From Azoarcus_F sp048158365 (GTDB lineage: Bacteria; Pseudomonadota; Gammaproteobacteria; Burkholderiales; Rhodocyclaceae), in assembly GCA_048158365.1 (NCBI GenBank), contig JBLLNL010000011.1: DNA of 64,000 bases, one strand, 5' to 3'. The notes below the pieces were generated by a model, which saw only the letters and a program-made list of their open reading frames with translations, was not told the origin of the DNA and ran no database searches. A program made the position numbers and the translations under genes. Below are positions 16,853 through 25,852 of this stretch, in pieces. How positions within the stretch are numbered: position 1 is the stretch's first letter; each line of letters opens with the position of its first letter.

Positions 16853-18184
16853 ATGAGCTCGCGCTACCGGCTCACGCACCGCATCGTCCTCGCATTCGTA
16901 CTGATGACGATCGCAGTGGCAGGACTCTTCTCGGCGACGGTCAAACTCGCGGTCGACTATGTCGAGCTTCGTCTGATGTCGGACTCGATGAATCGGCAGC
17001 TGGACTTCATCCTGTCGGAGCGCGATACGGATGCAGATCGCGTCCTCAACCTCGGCCCGGATCTCGAACTGCATCGCGTCGCGGCCGGTCAGACGAAACA
17101 TCTGCCGCCTCACCTGCAAGAGCTCGGACCGGGTTTTCACGAATACGAACGTGGAGACTTCGCATTGCACATATTGGTGCGCGACCACACCGACGACGCA
17201 CGCTACGTGCTGGTTCTCGATCAGCGCGATTTCGAACGGCGCGAGAACATGCTGCAGATGATCGTGTTCGCCGGCTTCCTGATCTGCGTCCTGTTCGCGT
17301 GGTTGCTGGGTCGCCTGCTCGCACGCAGGGTGATCGCCCCGGTGGTGCGCCTGTCCGGACAGGTCCAGAACCGCGAGCAACTGCTGCCGCTGGCGCCGCG
17401 ACTCGCCCCCGATTACGCAGACGACGAGGTCGGCAAGCTCGCAGCAGCCTTCGACGCGACGCTCGGTCGCCTGCTCGCGAGCCTGGAACGCGAGCGCCTG
17501 TTCACCAGCGATGTCAGCCATGAACTGCGCACGCCGTTGATGGTGATCGCCAGCTCCTGCGAACTGCTGCTCGCGCGATCCGGGCCATCGGATCCCGGTC
17601 GGCGCCAGCTGGAGCGTATCGCCAAGGCCTGTGAAGAAATGAGGGGTGTGGTGGACACCCTGCTCCGGCTCGCCCGCGACACGCACGACCGCCCAGGTGG
17701 CCACCCGGCGTCCGATTCCGAAACGACACTGACCGCGCTGGCAAATGAGCTGTATCCGTCCTGGCGTGACGAGGCCGATGCGCGGGGACTCGACTTCGAG
17801 CTGGTCCTCGATGCGGAAGACGACAGCCGCTTTGCCGCCGCGCCCCTGCGCGCGGTGATGGCCAATCTGGTGCGCAACGCGCTGCACTACACCGATCGGG
17901 GTTTCGTCCGCGTGGTGCTCGGGTGCAGCACCTTCAGCGTCATCGACTCCGGCGTCGGCATCCCGTCGGCAGCGCGGGAAGACATGTTCAAGCCCTTCGT
18001 GCGAGGCGACCGTCAGCGTGGCGACGGCATCGGCATCGGCCTGTCGCTGGTCCAGCGCGTCTGCGAGAGTCAGGGCTGGCAGCTCCGACTCGAATCCGGC
18101 CCCGACACAGGCTGCACCTTTCGCGTCGAACTGGGCAAAGCGGCCGGCGAGCGCGATCTTCACGTTCCGTTGACCTTGCGCTGA
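16853..18184 (+). CDS. Sensor histidine kinase, two TM segments
   Basis: The 443-residue kinase has TM1 near residues 8-30, a periplasmic sensor of about 110 residues with no recognised domain, TM2 (IVFAGFLICVLFAWLLGRLL) and a HAMP-like linker. The H-box FTSDVSHELRTPL carries phosphoacceptor H223. N-box (NLVRNALHYT), G1 (DSGVGIP) and a final G-rich lid (GDGIGIGLSLVQRVCESQG) complete the HATPase domain. It forms a cognate pair with the OmpR-type regulator just upstream. The ligand is unknown. Confidence 0.93.
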   Translation: MSSRYRLTHRIVLAFVLMTIAVAGLFSATVKLAVDYVELRLMSDSMNRQLDFILSERDTDADRVLNLGPDLELHRVAAGQTKHLPPHLQELGPGFHEYERGDFALHILVRDHTDDARYVLVLDQRDFERRENMLQMIVFAGFLICVLFAWLLGRLLARRVIAPVVRLSGQVQNREQLLPLAPRLAPDYADDEVGKLAAAFDATLGRLLASLERERLFTSDVSHELRTPLMVIASSCELLLARSGPSDPGRRQLERIAKACEEMRGVVDTLLRLARDTHDRPGGHPASDSETTLTALANELYPSWRDEADARGLDFELVLDAEDDSRFAAAPLRAVMANLVRNALHYTDRGFVRVVLGCSTFSVIDSGVGIPSAAREDMFKPFVRGDRQRGDGIGIGLSLVQRVCESQGWQLRLESGPDTGCTFRVELGKAAGERDLHVPLTLR

Positions 18185-18242
18185 CACGGGCATCACCCAT
18201 ACTCACATACCTTCGGGGCTCATCGATTTCAATGAGCCCACC

Positions 18243-18929
18243 ATGCCCAACGCTCCCGTTCAGCTTCCGTTCTCCGACAAATACGACCAGACCCATGCAC
18301 AGGCCTACTTCGCCAAGCATCGCGACGGCTTGGCGCGGCGCCTGTCGCACATGCGTGACGTGCAGATCGGCCGCAAGGCTCTGCACATCGCGGGTGATCC
18401 GACCCTGGTGCTCGATCTTCCGTGCGGAGCCGGGCGCTTCTGGCCGTTGCTGGCCGAGCAGCCCAACAGGGTCATCATTGCGGCCGACAACTCGGCAGGC
18501 ATGCTCGAGGTCGCACGTGCCGCGCATCCGTCACTGATCGACACGCGCGTGCGCACGCTGCAGACGTCCGCCTTCGACATCGATCTGTCCGATCAATCGG
18601 TGGATTGCGTTTTCAGCATGCGCCTGATGCACCACATCGGCGAAGCCGGGCACCGCCTGGCCATGCTGTCGGAATTCCACCGCGTGACGCGCGACAGCCT
18701 GATTCTGTCGCTGTGGGTAGACGGCAACTACAAGGCATTCAAACGCAGACGTCTCGAGCGTGACCGGGCCCGTCGCGCGCACAAGGGCTATCAGAATCGC
18801 TTCGTGCTGCCGGCCGCTCAGGTCGAACAGGAGTTTCGCGACAGCGGTTTCGACATTCGGGCACGCATCGATTTCATTCCGCTTTACGCGATGTGGCGCA
18901 CCTATGTGCTGCGTCGCACGGATCGCTGA
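18243..18929 (+). CDS. Class I SAM-dependent methyltransferase
   Basis: The 228-residue protein has motif I VLDLPCGAGRFWPLL (about residues 58-72), the acidic motif II in IIAADNSAGMLEVA and a motif IV-like VDCVFSMRLMHHIGEAGHR region. The fold is that of methyltransferase family 11/25. The substrate is not recognisable. A 9-bp GC hairpin follows its stop. It stands alone after the two-component pair; the gap of 58 bp allows read-through. Confidence 0.85.
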   Translation: MPNAPVQLPFSDKYDQTHAQAYFAKHRDGLARRLSHMRDVQIGRKALHIAGDPTLVLDLPCGAGRFWPLLAEQPNRVIIAADNSAGMLEVARAAHPSLIDTRVRTLQTSAFDIDLSDQSVDCVFSMRLMHHIGEAGHRLAMLSEFHRVTRDSLILSLWVDGNYKAFKRRRLERDRARRAHKGYQNRFVLPAAQVEQEFRDSGFDIRARIDFIPLYAMWRTYVLRRTDR

Positions 18930-18989
18930 AACCCGATTCAGTCCCGGCGCGTACCGGTCTGCACTCCTGAACCGGCCGCCGCATGAACG

Positions 18990-19018
18990 ACGCCGCCCGA
19001 TGGGCGGCGTATGTGTTT
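18990..19018 (+). terminator. Probable terminator after the methyltransferase gene
   Basis: ACGCCGCCC (18990-18998) pairs with GGGCGGCGT (19002-19010) around a three-base loop and is followed by ATGTGTTTCT. The stem is strong and the T-content weak, so termination is likely but not certain. Confidence 0.5.
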
Positions 19019-19130
19019 CTCGTCCCCGTTGGACGACAGACCGTCGAGGCCACGCGGCGTTTCGCACCGCTTACGGATTGCACCATCCGACTCCGGCGCG
19101 CCGGGCGATCAGCACGTCGCCGTCGTCGCG

Positions 19131-21194
19131 TCAGCGCACATCGGCGGGCACCGCGGTGATCCGCTGTGCCGTATCCGGCAAGCGATACCGCTGCTCGCGA
19201 TACAGCCACGCCGGGAGCAGCACATGGGCCAGCGCGCGCTGCTCGATCCCGGCTTCGGCCACCGGCGCCTCAGCCGTCTCCAGTCGCTTGCGCTCGAAGT
19301 CGTAGCGCGCATGCGTGGGCGCTTTTTCGGGCCTCAGCACGACGACCTCGTCCCCTTCCATCCACGCGTAGTGATCCTGATACTGCATCATCGCCCGGCC
19401 GGGCAGCCCTTCCGGCTCGCGGGTCAGATCACGGCCGATCATCGGATGGTCCGCCTCCACGCCGATCAGCGACAGCAGTGTCGGTGCCAGGTCGATCTGG
19501 CTGGCGACCGTCCCGATGCGTCTCGCCTCGATGCCGGCCCCCAGAATCAGGCCCGGGATATGAAAGCGCTCCACCGGCACGAGGCTGTCTCCCCGGACGC
19601 GGATGTCATGGTCAGCGACGACCAGAAATACGGTGTCCTGCCAGTAGGCGCTCGCGCGCGCCCGCTCGAAGAAACGTCCAAGCGCGTAATCGGCATATTT
19701 GACCGCATTGTTCTCGGTCGCCTTATCCGGGTCATGCAACTCGATGCGCCCGTCGGGAAACTCGAACGGCGAATGGTTGGACGATGTGAACACGAAGGTG
19801 AAGGACGGCTGTTCCGCGGCATGGCGCGCCTCGAGTCGCGCATGCGTCATGTCGAACAGATCCTCGTCCGATACACCCCAGTTTCCCTTGAACTTCGGAT
19901 CCTTGTAGTCGTTCTGATCGATCACCGAAGCGAAGCCGTTGCCCAGAAAGAAACCGCGCATGTTGTCGAAATGCGACTCCCCGCCGTAGATGAACTCGCT
20001 GAAGTATCCCTGCGTACCGAGCAGGCTGGCCAGCGTGAAGAACCCTTTCTGTGCGAGCGACAGTTTGACCACGCTCTGCGCCGGGGTGGGAGGGAATCCG
20101 CTCAGCACCGCCTCGATTCCGCGTACCGAGCGGGTGCCGGTCGCGAACAGGCGCTCGAACCACCAGCCCTGATGCTTCAGCTTTTCGAGTTCCGGCGTGA
20201 CACCCACGCCACCGAGCGATTCGACGAAGGTCGCCCCGAGGCTCTCCTCCAGAATGATCACCAGGTTGAGCCGACGCGCCCCGCCCTGATCCGGCGCCTG
20301 ATGGGTCAACGTAGGCAGTTGCGGCGACCCCGCCGTTTCGCGCAGGTCCGCATGCGTCGCACGCACCGTCTGGACCTCCCGCATGATCTCGGCATCGGTC
20401 AGCCGTCCGTAGATCTCGCTCGAGCGGTTCTCGTTCTTGAGTCCGTAGATTGCATGCGCAACCGACCAGGTCGAGTTGAGGATGAGCGCATTGACCAGTC
20501 CATCGGTGGTGATCGCGAACATCGCCGGGTTGGCCGGCCGGTGATCCAGCGAAGACCGCACCCCCAGTGCGACCAGCACCACCACGAGTGGCCATACGAG
20601 CAGCACGCGAACGACAGACCAGGCCGACGGCTGGACCAGCCACGGGCGCAGCGTACGCACCACCAGTGCCGCCACCGCGACCGTAAGCAGCACGCCGGCC
20701 ACGACATGCCAGCGAAACCCGGTCCATAGCATCGTCGCCACTTCGTCCGGATACTTCAGGTACTCGATGAACAGGCGATCGGGACGGGTATCGTATTCCA
20801 GGATGAAACCCGGGGTGGCCACCTCGAGGAAGGCCAGCAGCACGATGGCCGCAACCACCCACAGAAAGCTGAACATCCGCCATGCACGCCAGCCGAAGCG
20901 ATTTCCGAGCAGAGGCAACACCAGCAACAGCGGCACAGCCAGCAGTCCCAGTTGAATCAGGTCCACCCGCACGCCCTGGAGCAGGATGTCCGTCCACACG
21001 CCAGCGGCAAGCACACGTTCGGACTGCCACAGGACCAGTCCGATCCGGGACAGCGACAGCAATAACAAGCCGATCAGGTAGAGGTATGCGACGGGCGCAT
21101 AGGGTCCCAAACGCGCCAGGCCCCGCCGGATGCGACCAAGCCCTCGCCCCGCCGCGGACGAATCACCCGCTGAATCGATCTTCACCTGAACCAT
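19131..21194 (-). CDS. LTA synthase / phosphoglycerol transferase family membrane protein
   Basis: About 687 residues: five N-terminal membrane segments followed by a periplasmic sulfatase-fold domain. The metal-binding Glu lies in NLVIILEESLGATF, the catalytic Thr region is GTRSVRGIEAVLSGFP, and the C-terminal metal site is VVADHDIRVRG. This is the layout of LtaS/MdoB/OpgB enzymes that transfer phosphoglycerol or phosphoethanolamine groups to periplasmic glucans or lipids. Gram-negative members usually decorate osmoregulated glucans or LPS; the acceptor here is unknown. ATG 21194 is preferred; an in-frame start at 21248 exists without a ribosome site. Confidence 0.88.
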   Translation of the reverse strand: MVQVKIDSAGDSSAAGRGLGRIRRGLARLGPYAPVAYLYLIGLLLLSLSRIGLVLWQSERVLAAGVWTDILLQGVRVDLIQLGLLAVPLLLVLPLLGNRFGWRAWRMFSFLWVVAAIVLLAFLEVATPGFILEYDTRPDRLFIEYLKYPDEVATMLWTGFRWHVVAGVLLTVAVAALVVRTLRPWLVQPSAWSVVRVLLVWPLVVVLVALGVRSSLDHRPANPAMFAITTDGLVNALILNSTWSVAHAIYGLKNENRSSEIYGRLTDAEIMREVQTVRATHADLRETAGSPQLPTLTHQAPDQGGARRLNLVIILEESLGATFVESLGGVGVTPELEKLKHQGWWFERLFATGTRSVRGIEAVLSGFPPTPAQSVVKLSLAQKGFFTLASLLGTQGYFSEFIYGGESHFDNMRGFFLGNGFASVIDQNDYKDPKFKGNWGVSDEDLFDMTHARLEARHAAEQPSFTFVFTSSNHSPFEFPDGRIELHDPDKATENNAVKYADYALGRFFERARASAYWQDTVFLVVADHDIRVRGDSLVPVERFHIPGLILGAGIEARRIGTVASQIDLAPTLLSLIGVEADHPMIGRDLTREPEGLPGRAMMQYQDHYAWMEGDEVVVLRPEKAPTHARYDFERKRLETAEAPVAEAGIEQRALAHVLLPAWLYREQRYRLPDTAQRITAVPADVR

Positions 21195-21372
21195 ATGCTG
21201 TCCAATTTCCAATAAACGCCGCGTATCGCGTGCAGCCTTATAGCGCATTCAACGTGAACAGCAGGTGAAGAGGCCGCCGATCCGTCGCGTGCTGAGCCCC
21301 CTTTCAGACCGTTACGTTTCGCCGCTACGGGTTCGCAATCGCGCAGATAGCGCGATCCAATCAGATTTCGCC

Positions 21373-21402
21373 TTGCATTTGCACGAAATGCCGGTTTATA
21401 GT
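21373..21402 (+). promoter_or_regulatory. Promoter of the leuA leader
   Basis: TTGCAT (21373-21378) and TATAGT (21397-21402) are 18 bp apart. The -10 box is five of six to consensus. Seven bases after the -10 box lies the leader-peptide ATG (21409), so the transcript may begin at the leader start codon itself. Confidence 0.6.
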
Positions 21403-21408
21403 CCGAAC

Positions 21409-21498
21409 ATGATCTTCGAACGCAACAACCCCCTCGTTACGTTCCTCCTCCCGGCGAGCCTGCTGCCCCTCGGCCCGCTGCTGCGCCCCGCGCGCTAA
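21409..21498 (+). CDS. leuL: Leucine-rich leader peptide of leuA (attenuator)
   Basis: A 29-codon ORF encodes eight leucines, six of them paired or nearly paired in its second half (FLLPASLLPLGPLLRP). It ends 114 bp before leuA. Such a peptide lets ribosome stalling at Leu codons report leucyl-tRNA shortage, as in enterobacterial leu attenuation. A hairpin at 21526-21554 follows the stop. The start is inferred from the promoter spacing; no ribosome site is visible before the ATG. Confidence 0.72.
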   Translation: MIFERNNPLVTFLLPASLLPLGPLLRPAR

Positions 21499-21525
21499 AA
21501 ACACACACACCTCCCTAGTTCGTTC

Positions 21526-21554
21526 ATGCCACCTGCGCCGGCCGCCGGTGGCAT
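21526..21554 (+). promoter_or_regulatory. Attenuator-type hairpin between leader peptide and leuA
   Basis: ATGCCACC (21526-21533) pairs with GGTGGCAT (21547-21554) around a GC-rich 13-base loop. It lies 27 bp after the leader stop. No T-tract follows, so it may act as pause/anti-terminator arm or with Rho rather than as a classical terminator. Confidence 0.45.
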
Positions 21555-21612
21555 ACATGTATCCGCAGCACACACCCACGCCCCCGATCCGAAACCCCAG
21601 CAGGAGACAGCG

Positions 21613-23148
21613 ATGAAAGACCACTTGATCATTTTCGATACCACCTTGCGCGACGGCGAGCAAAGCCCCGGCGCCTCGATGACGCGCGACGAGAAGCTGC
21701 GCATCGCCCGCCAGCTCGAGCGCATGCGGGTCGACGTGATCGAGGCGGGCTTCCCCGCCGCCTCCAATGGTGATTTCGAGTCGGTACGCGCAATCGCCGA
21801 CGGCATCAAGGAATCGACCGTCTGCGGGCTCGCGCGCGCCAACGAAAACGACGTCCGGCGCGCGGGTGAAGCGATCCGGCCCGCAGCCCTCGGACGCATC
21901 CACACCTTCATCGCGACCAGCCCGATCCACATGGAGAAAAAGCTGCGCATGACGCCGGACCAGGTCGTCGAGCAGGCGGTCAAGGCGATCGGCTGGGCCA
22001 GGGAATACACCGACGACATCGAGTTCTCGGCCGAAGATGCCGGTCGCTCCGAACTTGACTTCCTGTGCCGCATCTTCGAGGCAGTGATCAAGGCCGGCGC
22101 GACCACGATCAACGTGCCCGACACGGTCGGCTACAACGTCCCTGACCAGTTCGCCGGCACCATTCGTCAGTTGATCGAGCGCGTACCCAACTCGGACCAG
22201 GTGGTCTGGTCGGTCCATTGCCACAACGACCTCGGTCTCGCGGTGGCAAACTCGCTGGCCGCGGTGCTCAGCGGCGCACGCCAGGTCGAATGCACGATCA
22301 ACGGCCTGGGCGAACGCGCCGGCAATGCGGCGCTCGAGGAGATCGTGATGGCCGTGCGCACCCGGCGTGACGTGTTCCAGTGCGACACGCGCATCGACAC
22401 CACGCAGATCGTGCCGGCCTCCAAGCTCGTGTCCGGTGTGACCGGCTTCCCGGTTCAGCCCAACAAGGCCATCGTCGGCGCCAACGCGTTCTCCCACGAG
22501 TCCGGCATCCATCAGGACGGCGTGCTCAAGCATCGTGAAACCTACGAGATCATGCGGGCCGAGGACGTCGGCTGGGGCGCGAACAAGCTGGTGCTCGGCA
22601 AGCATTCCGGACGCAACGCGTTTCGCAGCCGTCTTCAGGAACTCGGTATCGTCGTCGAATCGGAAGATCATCTGAACCACGCGTTCGCGCATTTCAAGGA
22701 GCTGGCCGACAAGAAGCACGAGATCTTCGACGAAGACCTGCATGCGATGATGAGCGACGAGATCGTGACACCCGAAGAGGAACATTACCGGCTGATTTCG
22801 TCACGCTTCCATTCCGAGACGGGCGAGAGGCCGGAAGCGCAACTCACACTGCTGGCCGGCGGCAAGGAGACGCGCGTCAGCGCGCAAGGCTCGGGCCCGG
22901 TCGATGCCGCCTTCAAGGCGATCGAATCGGTCGCGACGAGCGGCACCGAACTGATGCTGTATTCGGTCAATGCGATCACCACCGGCACCGACGCCCAGGG
23001 CGAGGTGACGGTCCGTCTGGCCAAGGACGGCCGCATCGTCAACGGTCAGGGTGCGGACACCGACATCATCGTCGCCTCCGCAAAGGCCTACATCAATGCG
23101 CTGAACAAGCTCCACGGCAATCTGGAACGCCTGAACCCGCAAGTCTGA
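21613..23148 (+). CDS. leuA: 2-isopropylmalate synthase
   Basis: First committed enzyme of leucine synthesis; condenses acetyl-CoA with 2-oxoisovalerate. The 511-residue protein has the HMGL-like TIM barrel beginning IIFDTTLRDGEQSPGASM, the GxHxHND-type motif SVHCHNDLGLAVANSLAA, NGLGERAGNAALEE, and the C-terminal LeuA regulatory domain (about residues 380-511) that binds leucine. ATG 21613 has AGGAGA eight bases before it; the upstream in-frame extension runs through the attenuator and is not part of the protein. Confidence 0.97.
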   Translation: MKDHLIIFDTTLRDGEQSPGASMTRDEKLRIARQLERMRVDVIEAGFPAASNGDFESVRAIADGIKESTVCGLARANENDVRRAGEAIRPAALGRIHTFIATSPIHMEKKLRMTPDQVVEQAVKAIGWAREYTDDIEFSAEDAGRSELDFLCRIFEAVIKAGATTINVPDTVGYNVPDQFAGTIRQLIERVPNSDQVVWSVHCHNDLGLAVANSLAAVLSGARQVECTINGLGERAGNAALEEIVMAVRTRRDVFQCDTRIDTTQIVPASKLVSGVTGFPVQPNKAIVGANAFSHESGIHQDGVLKHRETYEIMRAEDVGWGANKLVLGKHSGRNAFRSRLQELGIVVESEDHLNHAFAHFKELADKKHEIFDEDLHAMMSDEIVTPEEEHYRLISSRFHSETGERPEAQLTLLAGGKETRVSAQGSGPVDAAFKAIESVATSGTELMLYSVNAITTGTDAQGEVTVRLAKDGRIVNGQGADTDIIVASAKAYINALNKLHGNLERLNPQV

Positions 23149-23175
23149 CCGGCCTCGGAAGCGCCTGATCATGCG

Positions 23176-23212
23176 AAGACCCGGGCGGAGACCACTCACC
23201 CGGGTCTTTTTG
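23176..23212 (+). terminator. Rho-independent terminator of leuA
   Basis: AAGACCCGGG (23176-23185) pairs with CCCGGGTCTT (23199-23208) and is followed by a T-tract. It lies 28 bp after the leuA stop and before the convergent DUF2069 gene. Confidence 0.85.
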
Positions 23213-23232
23213 TGGCTGCACTTGCGACCCGA

Positions 23233-23583
23233 TCAGGCCTTTTGGCGCGACGGCGCGGTCATGCGCGAGAACAGCAACGCACAGACGAACAACGCAGTGG
23301 CCAGCACCGCTTCGATGAGGGCCAGCGCACCGGTCAGGCCGGGGTCGAATGCCCGGACGACGCCTTCGGTGAAATAGAGCAGGATCAGCATCGACAGCCA
23401 CTGATAGGTGTAGCGACGACCGCGCAGCACGCCGAACAAGGCCGCCATCAGCGGCAGCGCCTTCAGGATCATCCAGGAACCACCCGGCCGCAGCGGCGCC
23501 AACCACCCTTCCCACACCACGCACAGCACGATCAGCGCGATCAGCAGCACGCTCGAGATATTCGCCAAGGTACGAGGCGTCAT
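23233..23583 (-). CDS. DUF2069 family membrane protein
   Basis: The 116-residue protein has four hydrophobic segments with the family pattern: ILKALPLMAALFGVLRGRRYTYQW between TM2 and TM3 and YFTEGVVRAF after TM3. The function of DUF2069 is unknown. Its start overlaps the wrbA stop by four bases (ATGA), so the two are translationally coupled; wrbA-DUF2069 pairing is common in Proteobacteria. Confidence 0.85.
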   Translation of the reverse strand: MTPRTLANISSVLLIALIVLCVVWEGWLAPLRPGGSWMILKALPLMAALFGVLRGRRYTYQWLSMLILLYFTEGVVRAFDPGLTGALALIEAVLATALFVCALLFSRMTAPSRQKA

Positions 23584-24179
23584 TTCGATCCCGCCAGTCG
23601 TAGTGCGGTCTCGGCGACCCGCTTGCCCAGCGCGACCGCAAGCCGACGCTCCTCGTCGGTGAGCCGCGGATTCCCGTCTACACCCGCCACATGGCTCGCA
23701 CCATAGGGTGTGCCGCCGCTACGGGTCGAGTTCAGGTCGGGCTCGGTATATGGCAACCCGACGATCAGCGCACCGTGATGCAGCAAGGGCAGCATCATCG
23801 ACAGCAGCGTGGATTCCTGGCCTCCATGCAGGCTCGAAGTCGACGTAAACACGCCGGCCGGCTTGCCGATGAGCGTGCCATTCACCCAGGCCCCCGCCAG
23901 GCCGTCCAGAAAATACTTCATCGGTGCCGCCATGTTGCCGAAGCGGGTCGGACTCCCGACGACCAGGCCGACGCACTCCTCCAGGTCCCGGACCTCGGCA
24001 TAGGGCGGCCCGGCCGCGGGAATGTCGTCCTCCACCGCCTCGCACACGGTCGACACCCGCGGCACGGTGCGCACCCGCGCCGCCGCCCCGGGCACCTGAT
24101 GCACGCCCCGCGCCACCTCTTCTGCCAGCGCGCGCACCGAGCCGCGATGGCTGTAGTACAGAATCAGGATTTCCTTCAT
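23580..24179 (-). CDS. wrbA: NAD(P)H:quinone oxidoreductase, WrbA type
   Basis: It is a flavodoxin-like FMN enzyme that reduces quinones by two electrons and limits redox cycling. The 199-residue product shows the FMN phosphate loop near YYSHRGSVRALA (residues 8-19), SPTRFGNMAAPMKYFLDG and TSSLHGGQESTLLSMMLPLLHHG, all WrbA signatures. The ATG at 24179 begins the flavodoxin fold directly. Downstream DUF2069 overlaps by four bases. Confidence 0.94.
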   Translation of the reverse strand: MKEILILYYSHRGSVRALAEEVARGVHQVPGAAARVRTVPRVSTVCEAVEDDIPAAGPPYAEVRDLEECVGLVVGSPTRFGNMAAPMKYFLDGLAGAWVNGTLIGKPAGVFTSTSSLHGGQESTLLSMMLPLLHHGALIVGLPYTEPDLNSTRSGGTPYGASHVAGVDGNPRLTDEERRLAVALGKRVAETALRLAGSK

Positions 24180-24278
24180 GTGGAACCATGTCGTAAATGC
24201 CGGAATGGCATTATACGCGGCCCACCCTCTCGCCCGGGGCGCAGCCGCGCGAAGAGCTGTCGCGTGAGCCGCTGGACC

Positions 24279-24469
24279 GCGAGCCGGAGATGACCGTCGG
24301 CCTCGCGGCGACTCGGCCCGAGCGCATGCCGCTGTTGGCGAGCGTAGCGGCCGCGATCCCTGTTGTTTGAGCGCGAAGCGCGAGTTCAGGGATCGCAGCG
24401 AAGCGAGCCTTACAGCGGCAGCGCGAGTGGCCGTCGGAGCCGAGAGGCCGACGGTCATCTCCGGCTCGC
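24279..24469. repeat. 191-bp giant imperfect palindrome with 26-bp perfect arms
   Basis: Bases 24279-24304 are the exact reverse complement of 24444-24469 (26 of 26). Inner blocks are also paired: GCCGCTGT near 24328 with ACAGCGGC near 24412, and GCGATCCCTG near 24353 with CAGGGATCGC near 24386. The apex lies near 24374 in GAGCGCGAAGCGCGAG. It fills most of the 371-bp gap between wrbA and the yihY gene, which holds no gene and no clear promoter otherwise. Its ends differ from those of the 173-bp palindrome at 2093, so it is a second element family. Confidence 0.78.
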
Positions 24470-24550
24470 TGCGCCGCACGGAGTTCATGCGATCGTCCGG
24501 CCCGCACATAGCATTTGCGCTTCCGATTCGGTGACCTCAGAATCCCGGGC

Positions 24551-25852
24551 ATGCAAGCCAGCCCACCGAACAGACGCAGCCGCTTCGCCGCGTACATCGC
24601 CAATCCGGAGAACCGCTTTGTCGCGCTGCGCGACTTCGTGCTGCTGCTGGTCAAGCGCTTCATCGCGACGCGCTGCCCGGAAGTGGCCGGGAGCCTGACC
24701 ATCACGACCCTGCTCGCGATCGTGCCCTTGCTGACCGTCTCGCTCGCGCTGTTCAGCAATTTTCCGGCCTTCTCGCAACTGGGCGGAGCCCTGACCGCGT
24801 TCATGCAGAACAACATCCTGCCCGAGGCTGCGGGGCAGATCGCCACCTATGCGTTCCAGTTCTCCGAACAGGCGACCAACCTGACCCTGATCGGCACTGC
24901 GATGCTGATCGTCACCGTACTGCTGCTCCTGCACACCATCGATGGCGTGTTCAACGACATCTGGGGGGTCAGGCATCCGCGTCCGTTGCTGACGCGCATC
25001 ATGGTCTATTGGGTCGCGCTGACGCTCGGCCCGATCGCGGTGGCCGGGAGCATCTTCGCGACCGGCCAGCTGGTGGCGTCATCGGTCGAATGGATCGGCA
25101 CGACCCTCGACACCCGCACATTGACCACCCGGACGGTGCCGCTCGGCCTGCTCGGCGCGTTGTTCAGCTTCCTCTACTACGCCGTGCCCAATCATCCGGT
25201 CAAGGCGTGGCATGCGCTGATAGGCGGCTTCGCGGCCGCGTACGTGTTGCTGTCGCTGCAGCGCCTGTTCGGATATTTCATCGCGCTCACGCCGACCTAT
25301 ACCCTCGTCTATGGCGCCTTCGCCGCCCTGCCGATCTTCCTGCTGTGGCTCTACACCTCATGGGTGATCGTGCTGCTCGGCGCGATCCTCGCAGCGACCT
25401 TCCCGGAGTTCTTCGAACGCAAGCGCATCGTTCGGGCCTTTCCGGGCGACCGTGCCTGGGCGGCCCTGAACATGCTGCTGCTGATGACCGAAAAGCTCGA
25501 CAAAGGCGACACCGCCCAGTTCCACGAACTGTACGAACACGCCAGCACCAGCCAGGACCAGACCGAGGTGCTGCTCGGCGAAATGCAGGACGCCAGCTGG
25601 GTGACGCGTACCGAGAGCGAATCCTGGGTGCTGACCAGACACCCGTCGCAGCTGAAACTCAGCGATATCCTGCAACGCTTCGCGCTGTCGCCCAGGCACT
25701 GGCTGTCGGCCGCCGGCAACAATCCGGCATCCGCGATCGCGGCCGATCGCATCCGGGCGGGACTCGATGCATCGGACATGACTCTGGAGCAGTTGCTGTC
25801 CGCCGGGGCCGCCCCCCATGGGGAACGCACGCTGCCCGATCAGATCGGGTAA
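24551..25852 (+). CDS. YihY/virulence factor BrkB family inner-membrane protein
   Basis: The 433-residue protein has six membrane segments in its first 290 residues. The family signature is visible: VAGSLTITTLLAIVPLLTVSLAL, GVFNDIWGVRHPRP, YAVPNHPVKAWHALIGGFAAA and YTLVYGAFAALPIFLLWLYTSWVIVLLGA. The C-terminal 130 residues are cytoplasmic and wHTH-like in character (SWVTRTESESWVLTRH). It was once labelled RNase BN, but the family is a membrane protein of unknown role. Its last 13 bp overlap the end of the convergent gene. Confidence 0.88.
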   Translation: MQASPPNRRSRFAAYIANPENRFVALRDFVLLLVKRFIATRCPEVAGSLTITTLLAIVPLLTVSLALFSNFPAFSQLGGALTAFMQNNILPEAAGQIATYAFQFSEQATNLTLIGTAMLIVTVLLLLHTIDGVFNDIWGVRHPRPLLTRIMVYWVALTLGPIAVAGSIFATGQLVASSVEWIGTTLDTRTLTTRTVPLGLLGALFSFLYYAVPNHPVKAWHALIGGFAAAYVLLSLQRLFGYFIALTPTYTLVYGAFAALPIFLLWLYTSWVIVLLGAILAATFPEFFERKRIVRAFPGDRAWAALNMLLLMTEKLDKGDTAQFHELYEHASTSQDQTEVLLGEMQDASWVTRTESESWVLTRHPSQLKLSDILQRFALSPRHWLSAAGNNPASAIAADRIRAGLDASDMTLEQLLSAGAAPHGERTLPDQIG

